A DNA stretch of 50,080 bases from NCBI GenBank assembly GCA_947476855.1, contig CANJSR010000001.1, forward strand, positions 1 to 50,080. The letters run 5' to 3'. A program made the position numbers and the translations under genes. The first letter of the stretch is position 1. Every line of letters starts with the position of its first letter. This DNA is from Acetobacteraceae bacterium (GTDB taxonomy: Bacteria > Pseudomonadota > Alphaproteobacteria > Acetobacterales > Acetobacteraceae). Under the pieces are notes generated by a model. It was not told the DNA's origin. It made no database searches and saw nothing but the letters and a program-made list of their open reading frames with translations. Positions 28,665 to 37,792 of this stretch are shown piece after piece.

Positions 28665-30005
28665 TCAACTGTCCGCGAACGGGTTCTTGGTGCCGCGCAA
28701 CTGCAACCGGATGGGCGTACCAGGCAAGGAGAACATCTCTCGCAGGCTGTTCACGAGGTAGCGCTGGTAGTCCTCGGGCATTTGTTCCGCGCGGGTGCCG
28801 AAAGCAACAAAGGTCGGCGGGCGGGCCTTTGCCTGGGTGATATAGCGAAGCTTCAGACGGCGGCCGGAAACCAGCGGCGGCTGGTGTCGCTCCAACGCGT
28901 GCTCGAACCAGCGATTGAGCTCCCCGGTCGGAACCCGGGTGTTCCAGACCTCATGGGTCTTGCGCACGGTCGGCAACAGGCGCTCGACTCCCGCGCCGGT
29001 CAGGGCCGAGATGGTTACCACCGGGATGCCCTTCATCTGCGCCAGGCTGTCTTCCAGCCGCTCCTGGATGAGCTTGCGGGTGGCGTTCCGGTCCGGCACC
29101 GCGTCCCACTTGTTCAGGGCGAGAACGCAGGCCCGTCCCTCTCGCTCGATCAACTGGGCAATGCGCAGGTCCTGATCGTGGATCCCCTCCACCGCGTCGA
29201 CCGTCAGGATCACGACCTCCGCCATCTTCAGCGCGCCGATGGCGGCGCCGACGGACATCTTCTCAAGGTCCTCCTCAATCCGAGCGCGACGGCGTAGTCC
29301 GGCGGTGTCGACGACGCGGTAGCGATGGCCCTCCGCGTCGGACAACTCGACGGCAATGGCGTCGCGGGTGAGGCCTGGCTCGGGGCCGGTGATCATCCGG
29401 TCCTCGTTCAACAGGCGGTTCATGAGAGTGGATTTCCCGGCGTTTGGCCGTCCGACGATCGCGATCTTCATGACCGCGTCCTCGGGTTCCGCATCGTCGC
29501 TTTCCGGCAGGGCCGGCAGGCTGTCCGCGATCTCGGACATCAGATAGGAAATGCCATCGCCGTGTTCGGCCGAGACGGCGATCGGCTCTCCCAACCCCAG
29601 GGCATAGGCGTCCAGCACGGACGACTCTGATGCGCGGCCTTCCGCCTTGTTGGCGATCAACAGCACTTTCCGACCCTGGCGGCGCAACCATTGGCCAAAA
29701 TGGCGATCGGCCGGGGTAAGGCCGGCCCGCGCGTCAACGACAAACAGAACGACGTCGGCCTGGGAGACAGCGGTCTCGGCCCCGGCGCGCATCCGGCCCG
29801 CGAGGGTCTCGGGCGCCGCTTCCTCCAAACCCGCGGTGTCAATCAGGCGCACCTCGCGGCCGCGCAGCATGGCTTCCGCTTCCTTGCGGTCGCGCGTGAC
29901 GCCTGGCGTATCGGCGACGAGGGCAGAGCGACGACCGGCAAGGCGGTTGAACAGGGTGGACTTTCCCACGTTCGGCCGGCCGGCAATGACGACAACAGGC
30001 AACAT
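28665..30005 (-). CDS. der: Ribosome biogenesis GTPase Der (EngA)
   Basis: A 446-residue protein with two tandem G domains and a C-terminal KH-like domain, required for 50S subunit assembly. First G domain: G1 GRPNVGKST at 9-17 and DTAGLEEA. Second: GRPNAGKST, DTAGLRRRARI and NKWD. The C-terminus has LRYITQAKARPPTFVAF, the KH-like segment. It is divergent from msrQ across about 208 bases. Confidence 0.97.
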   Translation of the reverse strand: MLPVVVIAGRPNVGKSTLFNRLAGRRSALVADTPGVTRDRKEAEAMLRGREVRLIDTAGLEEAAPETLAGRMRAGAETAVSQADVVLFVVDARAGLTPADRHFGQWLRRQGRKVLLIANKAEGRASESSVLDAYALGLGEPIAVSAEHGDGISYLMSEIADSLPALPESDDAEPEDAVMKIAIVGRPNAGKSTLMNRLLNEDRMITGPEPGLTRDAIAVELSDAEGHRYRVVDTAGLRRRARIEEDLEKMSVGAAIGALKMAEVVILTVDAVEGIHDQDLRIAQLIEREGRACVLALNKWDAVPDRNATRKLIQERLEDSLAQMKGIPVVTISALTGAGVERLLPTVRKTHEVWNTRVPTGELNRWFEHALERHQPPLVSGRRLKLRYITQAKARPPTFVAFGTRAEQMPEDYQRYLVNSLREMFSLPGTPIRLQLRGTKNPFADS

Positions 30006-30213
30006 CCAAGGATTTCCGCGATCAGAGACGTGGTTGTGTCCCGAAGCGCGGGAGACGGCAATCTTTTCCGTTGCCCCAAGAGCGGGTCTGGCAGGATTGG
30101 GGAAGCCGGATCGGACCTGTTTGCGCCACCGCCGCGTAACGCCTTGACGGTTGGTGTGTCAGAAGGCGGAACCCATATCCCTGGTCCCCGGAAATCCTGA
30201 GGAGTGTACGACG

Positions 30214-31098
30214 GTGCGAGTGCCCTGGCTTGACCGACGCGGCCGCTTCCTGCCGCTAAAGGCGGTGGTGCTTCTGCTTGGCGCGATACCGGGCATCCTG
30301 TTCGGCTACTGGTGGATTGCCGGAGACCTTGGCGGCCGCGCGGTGAACGACGTGATCCATGCGAGCGGGCTATGGGCCATGCGGTTCCTTCTCGTCGCCC
30401 TCGCCATCACCCCGTTCGCTCGGCTTCTGGACTGGAGCCGGTTGCTGACCGTGCGTCGCATGGTAGGGGTGACGGCCGCGGCGTATGCCATCCTTCACCT
30501 CCTGCTGTACGTGGTCGAGCAGAAATTCGCGTTGCTCGTCGTGGTGACCGAGATCTACACGCGCTTCTACCTGACCATCGGCTTCGTCGCCTTGGTGGGG
30601 TTGATCGCGCTGACAACAACCTCCACCGACGCCTGGATCCGGTGGATGGGAAAGTCCTGGAAGCGGCTGCACCGGCTGGTCTATCCGATCGCGGTTCTGG
30701 CGCTTTGGCACTACGCCCTTCAAAGCAAGGCGAACGTGTCAGAAGCTGTGTTCGCGGCTGGATTGTTCGTTTGGCTGATGTTGTGGCGCGCGCTACCCGA
30801 GACGTGGCGACGGTCGGTTGTCGCCTATCCTCTGCTTGCCATGGCGGCGTGTCTGCTGACCATGGGGATTGAGTTTGGCTGGTACGGGATTGCCAGCGGC
30901 GTCGACCCCTGGCGTGTGCTGGGGGCGAACCTTTCGGTGGCTTTCGGCCTGCGGCCCGCTCATTGGGTATTCATTGCCACCGCTTGTGTCGCGGCGGTGT
31001 TCACGCTTCGACGGTTCGTGCCGTCGAAGCGTGCCGTTTCCGTCAACGTAGTCCGGTCATCCGGTCCCACTCGCGTACGTACTGCGAGTGGCTCTTGA
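30214..31098 (+). CDS. msrQ: Methionine-sulfoxide reductase heme-binding subunit MsrQ, C-terminally extended
   Basis: A 294-residue membrane protein of the ferric-reductase-like transmembrane family. MsrQ carries electrons through heme to the periplasmic reductase MsrP, which repairs oxidised methionines. Candidate heme ligands are His49, His95, His153 and His166. GTG 30214 has GAGGAG nine bases upstream. The core family is about 200 residues; here roughly 80-90 extra residues add further membrane segments. No msrP gene is adjacent within the window. The last 56 bases overlap the convergent binding-protein gene, and a perfect hairpin lies inside the coding end. Confidence 0.82.
   Translation: MRVPWLDRRGRFLPLKAVVLLLGAIPGILFGYWWIAGDLGGRAVNDVIHASGLWAMRFLLVALAITPFARLLDWSRLLTVRRMVGVTAAAYAILHLLLYVVEQKFALLVVVTEIYTRFYLTIGFVALVGLIALTTTSTDAWIRWMGKSWKRLHRLVYPIAVLALWHYALQSKANVSEAVFAAGLFVWLMLWRALPETWRRSVVAYPLLAMAACLLTMGIEFGWYGIASGVDPWRVLGANLSVAFGLRPAHWVFIATACVAAVFTLRRFVPSKRAVSVNVVRSSGPTRVRTASGS
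31002..31033. terminator. Perfect 13-base-pair hairpin inside the msrQ 3' end
   Basis: CACGCTTCGACGG (31002-31014) and CCGTCGAAGCGTG (31021-31033) are exact reverse complements around a six-base loop. It lies ten bases past the stop codon of the minus-strand binding-protein gene and within msrQ. No U-tract follows on either strand, so it may be a processing or stabilising hairpin, or a terminator without a U-tract, for the convergent transcripts. Confidence 0.55.
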
Positions 31099-32104
31099 GA
31101 AACGCCTCCCAGTCGCCTGGCACCATCATCGTTACCCCTACCATGGACTGGCCGCCGGGCGGGGGCGGTACGTCGGGGCGCGGCGAATAGTTGAGTGTTG
31201 CCTTCGCCATCGCTGTTTGACCGGGGACACCGAGGTACCAATCCAGGAACAGACGGGCGACGTTCGGATGCGGTGCCTTGTCGACGACGCCGAGCACACC
31301 GGGCGTAACGCCGAGGCCTTCCTCGGGCACGACAAAGGTAATGGGCGCGCCCTTGGCCTTGGCGATCAGATATCCAGAATACTGAGCTGTGGAGATCATC
31401 CGGTCCTGCCCGCTCACGGTGCGGTCGTATTGCTGGACATAGGAATCAAAGCCACGTGGCTTGAGTTCGGCGAACTTTGTCCAGTACTCCGCGCCATAGC
31501 GCTCCCGCAATGTGTACCATACCGCGTGCTGCAGTCCGGACGTGGAGAGTTTGACGTTGATCGATCCCGCCCATCGGGGATCCAGCAGGTCCTTCCAGGA
31601 TTTCGGTACTTCCTCGGGTTTCACGAAGTTTGGATTATAGGCGATGCCCGCGATGATCTCGTTGTCCCAGGTAAAGTAGCCTTCCGGCGTGCTTTTCTGG
31701 TGGGCCTTGTAGTACGCAAGTTCCGGGGACAGGTAATGGGCGTACCCGCCGCGCTTCTGAAAATCGAGGGCAAAGCCGATCTCGGTCAGGATCAGCGTGT
31801 CCGGAACATAGGTGCGTCCCTGACGTTCCGCGTTCAAGCGTGCGTACAGCGCACCCGTTTGAAGGCGCAGGAAGTTGGTCTTGATCTGCGGGAACATCGC
31901 CCGGAATTCGGCCAGGTACTGGGCCTGGGCCGTTTCCGTGTCGGGTGCATAGTGGACGAGCTCTGCTTCACGAAATGCGGCGTCTACGTCAGCGCAGGTC
32001 TTGAAGCCGTCCATCTGGCGTGGCTTCTCGCAGGCAGCGGCTGACCATGCTGACAGAGCCAGGGCCAGCACGGCCAGGACGATTGCATATCGACGTGCAT
32101 GCAT
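31043..32104 (-). CDS. Periplasmic extracellular solute-binding protein (paralogue 1)
   Basis: A 353-residue ABC-type binding protein of the iron/thiamine/spermidine-like class. Residues 1-24 are a signal peptide (LAVLALALSAWSAAA). The mature start has Cys25 and Cys37 around QMDGFKTC, a likely disulfide shared with the neighbouring paralogue. The conserved body includes LRLQTGALYARLNAERQG, GIAYNPNFVKPEE and FLDWYLGVPGQTA. ATG 32104 is chosen because it starts the signal peptide. It lies 82 bases after the paralogue. No permease or ATPase gene is nearby, so the transporter it serves, and its ligand, are unknown. Confidence 0.85.
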   Translation of the reverse strand: MHARRYAIVLAVLALALSAWSAAACEKPRQMDGFKTCADVDAAFREAELVHYAPDTETAQAQYLAEFRAMFPQIKTNFLRLQTGALYARLNAERQGRTYVPDTLILTEIGFALDFQKRGGYAHYLSPELAYYKAHQKSTPEGYFTWDNEIIAGIAYNPNFVKPEEVPKSWKDLLDPRWAGSINVKLSTSGLQHAVWYTLRERYGAEYWTKFAELKPRGFDSYVQQYDRTVSGQDRMISTAQYSGYLIAKAKGAPITFVVPEEGLGVTPGVLGVVDKAPHPNVARLFLDWYLGVPGQTAMAKATLNYSPRPDVPPPPGGQSMVGVTMMVPGDWEAFLKSHSQYVREWDRMTGLR

Positions 32105-32186
32105 GGTCCGGTCTCCCTTGATGTTGGAACGGAGCAGTTCCGATCGGTCCGGTGGGGGTGGCCGATCGGAACCCGGTCGGCCCAGG

Positions 32187-33251
32187 TCAGCGCATGCCGA
32201 CCATGCGATCCCATTCACCGACGAACTGACGATGTGTCTTCAGGAATGCATCCCAATCAGTCGGAGACAGCAGCTTGAAGGACGTCATCGGGTCACCGCC
32301 GTCCGGCGGGGCGACATCTGTCCGGGGTGAATAGAGCGCACTCGCCTTTACGAACGCGGTCTGACCGGGAATGCCCAGCAACCAGTCCATGTAGAGCTTC
32401 GCGGCTTCCGGATGCGGCGCCTTGTCGACCACGCCGGCGGGATAGGGGGCAGCGGTTACGCCCTCGGTGGGGTTGACGAAGGCGATCGGCGCGCCCTTGG
32501 CCTTGAACTGCAGGTAGCCGGAGTACTGTGCCGTGTGGATGACCTGGTCCTGTCCATTCACGGTCCGGTCGAATTGCTGCACGTAGGAGTCGAACGCCCG
32601 GGGCTTCAATTCCCCGAATTTGGTCCAGTAGTCCGGTGCGACGTGTTCCTTGAGCATGGCCCAGGTCAGGTGCTGCAGGCCGGAGTTGGACACCTTCGCG
32701 TTGATGACACCCTGCCATTTGGGGTTCAACGCGTCCGCCCAGCTCTTTGGAGCGTCCTCGGGCTTGATCTGTGTCGGGTTGTAGGCGATGCCCGCGACGA
32801 TCATCGCGGTCCAGGCCCAATGACCTTCGGGGCTGCTTTTGTGTTCCTTCCGATAGGGGCCGAGTTCCGGGGATTCATATTTCATCCAGCCGCCGCGCTT
32901 CTGGAAGTCGAGCACGAACGTCATGTCGGAAAGCCACAGGACATCCGGCAGGAAGACATTGGCCTGGCGTTCGGCCATCAGCTTGGCATACAGCGCGCCG
33001 GTCTGAAGGCGGATGAACGTCACCTTGATCTTGGGAAACATCTGCATGAACGGGGCATGCTGCTTCGCCTGGTTTGTTTCCGGTTCGGGTGAGTAGACGG
33101 TCAAGGCGCCTTCTTTCTCGGCCTGCTCGACGTTCGCGCAGGTCTTGAAGCCGTCCATCTGTTTCGGGTTTGCGCAGGCAGCCGCGTCGGCGGCGGCAGG
33201 GGTAACAAGCATAACGGCCGCCGCAATCGCGGCTGATCTGATCCAAGCCAT
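32187..33251 (-). CDS. Periplasmic extracellular solute-binding protein (paralogue 2)
   Basis: A 354-residue binding protein clearly paralogous along its whole length to the next gene downstream: the same CxNPKQMDGFKTC start (Cys26, Cys38), the LRLQTGALYAKL stretch, VDKAPHPEAAKLYMDWLLG and the EWDRMVGMR end. Residues 1-25 form a signal peptide. GGGAGTGAAACG precedes the ATG as the ribosome-binding site. It is 75 bases downstream of the TcuA-like gene on the same strand. Tandem duplication followed by divergence is the simplest explanation; the two may bind different ligands. Confidence 0.86.
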   Translation of the reverse strand: MAWIRSAAIAAAVMLVTPAAADAAACANPKQMDGFKTCANVEQAEKEGALTVYSPEPETNQAKQHAPFMQMFPKIKVTFIRLQTGALYAKLMAERQANVFLPDVLWLSDMTFVLDFQKRGGWMKYESPELGPYRKEHKSSPEGHWAWTAMIVAGIAYNPTQIKPEDAPKSWADALNPKWQGVINAKVSNSGLQHLTWAMLKEHVAPDYWTKFGELKPRAFDSYVQQFDRTVNGQDQVIHTAQYSGYLQFKAKGAPIAFVNPTEGVTAAPYPAGVVDKAPHPEAAKLYMDWLLGIPGQTAFVKASALYSPRTDVAPPDGGDPMTSFKLLSPTDWDAFLKTHRQFVGEWDRMVGMR

Positions 33252-33326
33252 CGTTTCACTCCCATGTTTACCGGATGTGACGGCCTCCGGCGTTTGTATT
33301 CAGGCTATCGAGATATACTTGTCCGG

Positions 33327-34826
33327 CTACCGACCCTGGGCGAACGCGGCGGCTCCGGCGCCCGCGATCCTGCCGAATGTGACACCGGCGACCAGGCCGG
33401 TCCCGCTACCGTAGTTGTGGTAATACAGTCCCCCCACGATCTCCCCCGCGGCAAAGAGCCCGTTGATCGGCAGACCGGAGGTGTCGGAAACCTGCGCTTC
33501 GGTGGTGACCTTCAGGCCGCCGAACGTGAAGGTGACGCCCGCGGTAACGCCATAGGCGTGGAATGGCGGTGTATCGAGCTTCTGCGCCCAGTTTGTCTTA
33601 TCGACGGGCAGGCCCGTCGTGCGGAGTCCATCGTGGATGTTCGGGTTGAACGCGACATCAGGCCGGGGCGCGGCGTTGAAGGCGCGCAGGGTCTCCAGGG
33701 CGGCCTGTGGATTGACGCCTGTCAATTTCGGTACAAGGGCTTCCAGGGTGTCCGCGGTTTCCTTGGTGATGCGTGGGATACGATACTCGCTGCGCAGCAG
33801 ATGGTTGATCTTGGAGTCGAAGATCTGCCAGGCGAACAGGCCCGGCTGCTTCATCACCTCGTGCCCGTAGGCGGCATAGGTATAGCTATGGAAATCCTTG
33901 CCTTCGTCCAGAAAGCGCTCTCCGCGCGCGTTGAGCAGCACACCGAACGGATAGTTATGTTTCTGAAACTGATCGCCTACGGTCAGGTCGCCGAACGGCG
34001 GTGCGTTCATGTCCCATTGCACCGCATGGGCGCCGGACCAATGGCCTGCCGGCGCGGCACCGATATCCATCGCCATGCGATGGCCATAGCCCTGGTTGAA
34101 CCGCGTGCCGCGGACTTTGGCCAGGTCCCAGTTCGGACCGATGTAGCGAGCCCGCATCTCGGCGTTGGACTCGAACCCACCACAGGCAAGTACGACGGCC
34201 TTGGCGCGCAGCTCAAGGACGTGTCCCCGGTGGCGTGCCCGGACACCCTGAACGCGGGCGTCATCATGCAGGAGCTCGAACGCCGTCGTTTCATAGATCA
34301 CGGGGATGCCGGCCGCTTCCAGAGCGGCATGCAGCGTGGCGACCAGGTGCTCCCCGCCGCCATGGATGTGGCACGCCAGGCCTCCCCAGAACTTGAACTT
34401 GCCATCGACCTTGAACGCCTGGCGGCCAAGGGCGGGCTGAAATTTCACCCCATGCTTGCGAAGCCATACAGCGGAGGCATAGGAGTTGCCGATCAGCACC
34501 TCGGTCAACTCGGGGTCGCAGCGGTACTCTGTCAGGCGGCCCATGTCGTCGAAATACTGGCCCTCGGTGTAGGTCCCGAAGTCGATGCTGCCGAGGTCGA
34601 GTTCCGCAATATCCGGGGCAAGCTTCAGCAGGTCGTCCACGCCGTCGTAAACGAAGCGGAAGGCGCCGCCGGTGAAGGCCGAGTTACCGCCGCGGGCATT
34701 GCGAGGCGCCGTTTCCAGCATCGCGACGCTGGCACCGGCCTCATGCGCCGAGAGTGCCGCATTGGCGGCGGCATTGCCTGCCCCGACGACCAGGACATCC
34801 ACTTGCGTGTACTGGGCCGGTGTCAT
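33327..34826 (-). CDS. FAD-dependent dehydrogenase, tricarballylate dehydrogenase (TcuA)/fumarate reductase flavoprotein family
   Basis: A 499-residue flavoprotein. The FAD-binding Rossmann motif VLVVGAGNAAANAAL starts at residue 11 with Glu38 closing it, ARGGNSAFTGGAFRF follows, and GEIVGGLYYHNYGSGTGLVAG near the C-terminus contacts the flavin. The family oxidises or reduces carboxylic acids such as tricarballylate or fumarate and is soluble and cytoplasmic. ATG 34826 has a GGGGGA ribosome-binding site. No TcuB electron-transfer partner is adjacent, so the true substrate is uncertain. It lies between pyruvate kinase and the two binding proteins. Confidence 0.82.
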   Translation of the reverse strand: MTPAQYTQVDVLVVGAGNAAANAALSAHEAGASVAMLETAPRNARGGNSAFTGGAFRFVYDGVDDLLKLAPDIAELDLGSIDFGTYTEGQYFDDMGRLTEYRCDPELTEVLIGNSYASAVWLRKHGVKFQPALGRQAFKVDGKFKFWGGLACHIHGGGEHLVATLHAALEAAGIPVIYETTAFELLHDDARVQGVRARHRGHVLELRAKAVVLACGGFESNAEMRARYIGPNWDLAKVRGTRFNQGYGHRMAMDIGAAPAGHWSGAHAVQWDMNAPPFGDLTVGDQFQKHNYPFGVLLNARGERFLDEGKDFHSYTYAAYGHEVMKQPGLFAWQIFDSKINHLLRSEYRIPRITKETADTLEALVPKLTGVNPQAALETLRAFNAAPRPDVAFNPNIHDGLRTTGLPVDKTNWAQKLDTPPFHAYGVTAGVTFTFGGLKVTTEAQVSDTSGLPINGLFAAGEIVGGLYYHNYGSGTGLVAGVTFGRIAGAGAAAFAQGR

Positions 34827-34941
34827 GGTGGTTTCCCCCGCTGGAATTATCTCGGGCCTGACGGTGTGGCCGAGGGTGCCGGCTGTCAACCTGCGCGCGG
34901 ACCAGAACCGCGGGTATCAGGCGGAATCCATTCGCCGTGAT

Positions 34942-34976
34942 CCACGCGGGTCGACCACGTCTCTGTCACCGCGTGG
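34942..34976 (-). terminator. Inverted repeat spanning the pyruvate kinase stop codon
   Basis: CCACGCGG (34942-34949) and CCGCGTGG (34969-34976) are exact reverse complements with a 19-base loop containing the stop codon. It could reduce read-through into the TcuA-like gene. No U-tract is present, so this is weak. Confidence 0.3.
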
Positions 34977-36399
34977 TGGCAACCCTCAGAGCATTGGTTG
35001 TCCCCGCCTGGCCGAACGGCACACCGGCGGTCACCACGATCTCCTCTCCTGGAACGGCGAATCCCTCCGTCACGGCGGTTCGGCTGGCGCGCGCCACGGC
35101 CTCTGTCATCGAATGTACCTCGGGTGTGACGATCGCGTGTACGCCCCAGACGACCGCCATGCGGCGAGCCGTGTCCATGTGGGGGGTTATGCCGATCACC
35201 GGCGCCTCCGGCCGCTCCCGCGCCACGCGCAGCGCGGTGTTGCCCGACGCGGTAAAGGCCACGATCACCTTGGCTCCGATCGTGCGGCAGACCTGTCCCG
35301 CCGCGGCGGCGATGGCGCCGGGTGCGGAAGGTTCCGGCGGCGGGCGGGAGGCATCGATCATTTCCCGCCACGCCTGATCCTGTTCCACGCGGGCGACGAT
35401 CCGGTCCATCATGTTGACCGCCTCGTACGGGTATTGTCCGGCGGCGGTTTCGCCCGACAACATGACGGCATCTGATCCATCATAGACGGCGGTGGCAACG
35501 TCGGACGCCTCGGCGCGGGTGGGCGCCGGGGCCGAGATCATGCTTTCCAGCATTTGGGTCGCGACAACGACGGGCTTGCCGAGGGAGCGGGCGAGGCGGA
35601 CGATACGCTTCTGCGCCAGCGGGACTTCCTCGGGCGGCAGTTCCACGCCGAGGTCGCCACGGGCGACCATCACCGCATCAGTCTCCGCGAGGATGGCATC
35701 CAGGTTGTCGAGCGCCTGCGGCTTTTCCAGCTTGACCATGACCCAGCAGCGGCCGTCGATCAGCCGTTTCGCCTCTATCACGTCATCGGCCCGTTGGACG
35801 AACGAAAGCCCGATATAGCTGGCACCGTGGGAGACCGCGAATTCAAGGTCCTCCCGGTCCTTGGCGGTCAGGGCGGGGATTGGCAGAACGACATCGGGTA
35901 CGTTGACGCCCTTGCGATCGGACAGCGGGCCGCCCACGACGATTTCGGTTTCCAGGGCGTCCGGGAGCTTGCGGACGACGCGCAGCCGCAGTTTGCCATC
36001 GTCAAGCAGGAGGTTTGATCCGATGGACGCGGCCTCGATGATTTCCGGGTGGGGCAGATTCACGCGCTGCGCGTTGCCGGGTGTGGCATTCAGGTCCAAC
36101 CGGAATGACTGGCCGGTCTGCAGATGTACGCGCCCGGCCGAGAACCGTCCCACCCGCAACTTCGGTCCCTGGACGTCGGCAAGGATGCCGATCGGCCGAT
36201 CGAACTTTGCCTCCAGTTCCCGGATCATGGCGAAGCGCGCCGCGTGATCTTCATGCGTGCCGTGTGAGAAATTGAGCCGGAAGACGTCTGCCCCGGCTTG
36301 GAACAGGCGTGTCAGGATCTCCATTGTCCCGGACGCCGGACCCAGCGTTGCGATGATCTTTGTACGCCGACGCCGGCGCAGCTTGGGGCGAGAGGCCAC
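34966..36399 (-). CDS. pyk: Pyruvate kinase
   Basis: A 477-residue enzyme converting phosphoenolpyruvate and ADP to pyruvate and ATP. TKIIATLGPAS opens the TIM barrel, VMVKLEKPQALDNLDAI holds the active-site lysine/glutamate segment, and MVARGDLGVELPPEEV is the metal/phosphate-binding signature. The C-terminal domain is complete. The start is GTG 36399 with GGAG ten bases upstream. It follows the glycerate kinase gene by 14 bases; the pair carries glycerate carbon into pyruvate, as in tartrate (ttuD-ttuE) and glyoxylate-derived glycerate pathways. Confidence 0.95.
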   Translation of the reverse strand: MASRPKLRRRRRTKIIATLGPASGTMEILTRLFQAGADVFRLNFSHGTHEDHAARFAMIRELEAKFDRPIGILADVQGPKLRVGRFSAGRVHLQTGQSFRLDLNATPGNAQRVNLPHPEIIEAASIGSNLLLDDGKLRLRVVRKLPDALETEIVVGGPLSDRKGVNVPDVVLPIPALTAKDREDLEFAVSHGASYIGLSFVQRADDVIEAKRLIDGRCWVMVKLEKPQALDNLDAILAETDAVMVARGDLGVELPPEEVPLAQKRIVRLARSLGKPVVVATQMLESMISAPAPTRAEASDVATAVYDGSDAVMLSGETAAGQYPYEAVNMMDRIVARVEQDQAWREMIDASRPPPEPSAPGAIAAAAGQVCRTIGAKVIVAFTASGNTALRVARERPEAPVIGITPHMDTARRMAVVWGVHAIVTPEVHSMTEAVARASRTAVTEGFAVPGEEIVVTAGVPFGQAGTTNALRVATTR

Positions 36400-36413
36400 G
36401 AGGCGTTGCTCCT

Positions 36414-37703
36414 TCAGTTGATCAGAATCGCGCGGAAGTCGTTGACATTGGTCAGCGTCGGACCTGTTACGATCTGGTCCCCGATGAGCCCGAACAGGGT
36501 GTGGCTGTCATGGCCAGCCAGCATGGTGCGAGGATCGAGACCGCGAGAGCGTGCGCGCGCAAGCGTGTCCGGGGTGAGCAGCGCGCCGGCCACGTCCTCG
36601 ATTCCGTCTATGCCGTCCGTGTCTCCCGCAATGGCCCAGACGCCGGGTGCCCCGTCAAGCGCGACGGCAAGGCCGAGCAGGAACTCGGTATTGCGGCCAC
36701 CACGGCCTGTGGGCCCGCCGCCAAGAGTGACCGTGGTCTCACCGCCCGAAAGCAGGAGCGCGGGGGTTCTCGTCGGATATCCGTGCGACTGGATGCTCCG
36801 TGCGATGCCTGCCATGAGGGTGCCAACCTCCTTCGCTTCGCCTTCCAGCGCATCGCCCAGGATGAGGGGCGTCAGGCCCATTTCCCTCGCGGCCTCGGCC
36901 GCGGCCCGCAGCGCCATGACCGGCGTGGCGATCATTCGATAATCTTCCGGTGGGAGAGAGCCAGGTTTCGGGGTCTCATCCCCGTCGTCCCGCAGTCGGG
37001 CCGTTACGGCCGCGGGCGGTGTCACGCGGTAGCGGGCGATGACGGCGCGCGCGTCTGCGAAGGTTGAAGGGTCAGCCACGGTGGGGCCGGACCCGATCAC
37101 GGATGGGTCGTCCCCCGGGACGTCGCTGATGGCCAGTGTAATCACCTGGGCCGGCGCCGCGGCTGCCGCGAGTCGTCCGCCCTTGATCGCGGAGAGATGC
37201 TTCCGCACGATATTCATCTCGGAGATCGTCGCCCCGCTTGCCAGCAGGGCGCGATTTATGGCCTGCTTGTCGGCCAGGGTCAGGCCAGGGGCGGGGGCCG
37301 CCAGAAGGGCCGAGGCCCCCCCCGACATCAGGGCGATCACCAGGTCCTCTGGCCCGAGGCCCTGGACCCGCTCCAAAAGCCGGTATGCACCACGCTCACT
37401 GTTGGCGTCGGGGACCGGATGGGACGCCTCGATCACCTCGATCCGGCGGGTTGGTACGCTGTGTCCGTGGCGCGTGACGACGGTGCCTTCCAGGTTGACA
37501 TCGGGCCAGGCGTCCTCGAGCGCGACGGCCATCATGGCGGCTGACTTTCCGCCGCCGACCACGATGCAGCGGCCCCGCGTCGGTTTGGGGGGGAGTTGCG
37601 CCGCGAGGACCTTGCGTGGATCAGCCGCGGCGACGGCGGTGTCAAAGAGCCTCCTTAATGCCACCCTCGCTTGCGCGTCGTTCCACTCCTCCCGCTCCGC
37701 CAT
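36414..37703 (-). CDS. Glycerate 2-kinase (MOFRL family; GckA/TtuD type)
   Basis: A 429-residue kinase that phosphorylates D-glycerate to 2-phosphoglycerate. Family motifs include IVVGGGKSAAMMAVALE, LMSGGASALL, NIVRKHLSAIKGGRLA and, in the C-terminal MOFRL domain, LLSGGETTVTLGG and GRGGRNTEFLLGLA. The older name for the tartrate-operon homologue is TtuD. ATG 37703 has AAGGAAAT at good spacing; an upstream in-frame start is rejected for lack of conservation. It heads the run with pyk, the TcuA-like gene and the binding proteins. Confidence 0.9.
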   Translation of the reverse strand: MAEREEWNDAQARVALRRLFDTAVAAADPRKVLAAQLPPKPTRGRCIVVGGGKSAAMMAVALEDAWPDVNLEGTVVTRHGHSVPTRRIEVIEASHPVPDANSERGAYRLLERVQGLGPEDLVIALMSGGASALLAAPAPGLTLADKQAINRALLASGATISEMNIVRKHLSAIKGGRLAAAAAPAQVITLAISDVPGDDPSVIGSGPTVADPSTFADARAVIARYRVTPPAAVTARLRDDGDETPKPGSLPPEDYRMIATPVMALRAAAEAAREMGLTPLILGDALEGEAKEVGTLMAGIARSIQSHGYPTRTPALLLSGGETTVTLGGGPTGRGGRNTEFLLGLAVALDGAPGVWAIAGDTDGIDGIEDVAGALLTPDTLARARSRGLDPRTMLAGHDSHTLFGLIGDQIVTGPTLTNVNDFRAILIN

Positions 37704-37792
37704 CGGCGATTTCCTTCTTCCTGGCATCCCTGGCAGTATGGCGAAGAGGCATCGGACGCGCCATCTACTGGTCACAAGTAAGGAGGATATTC

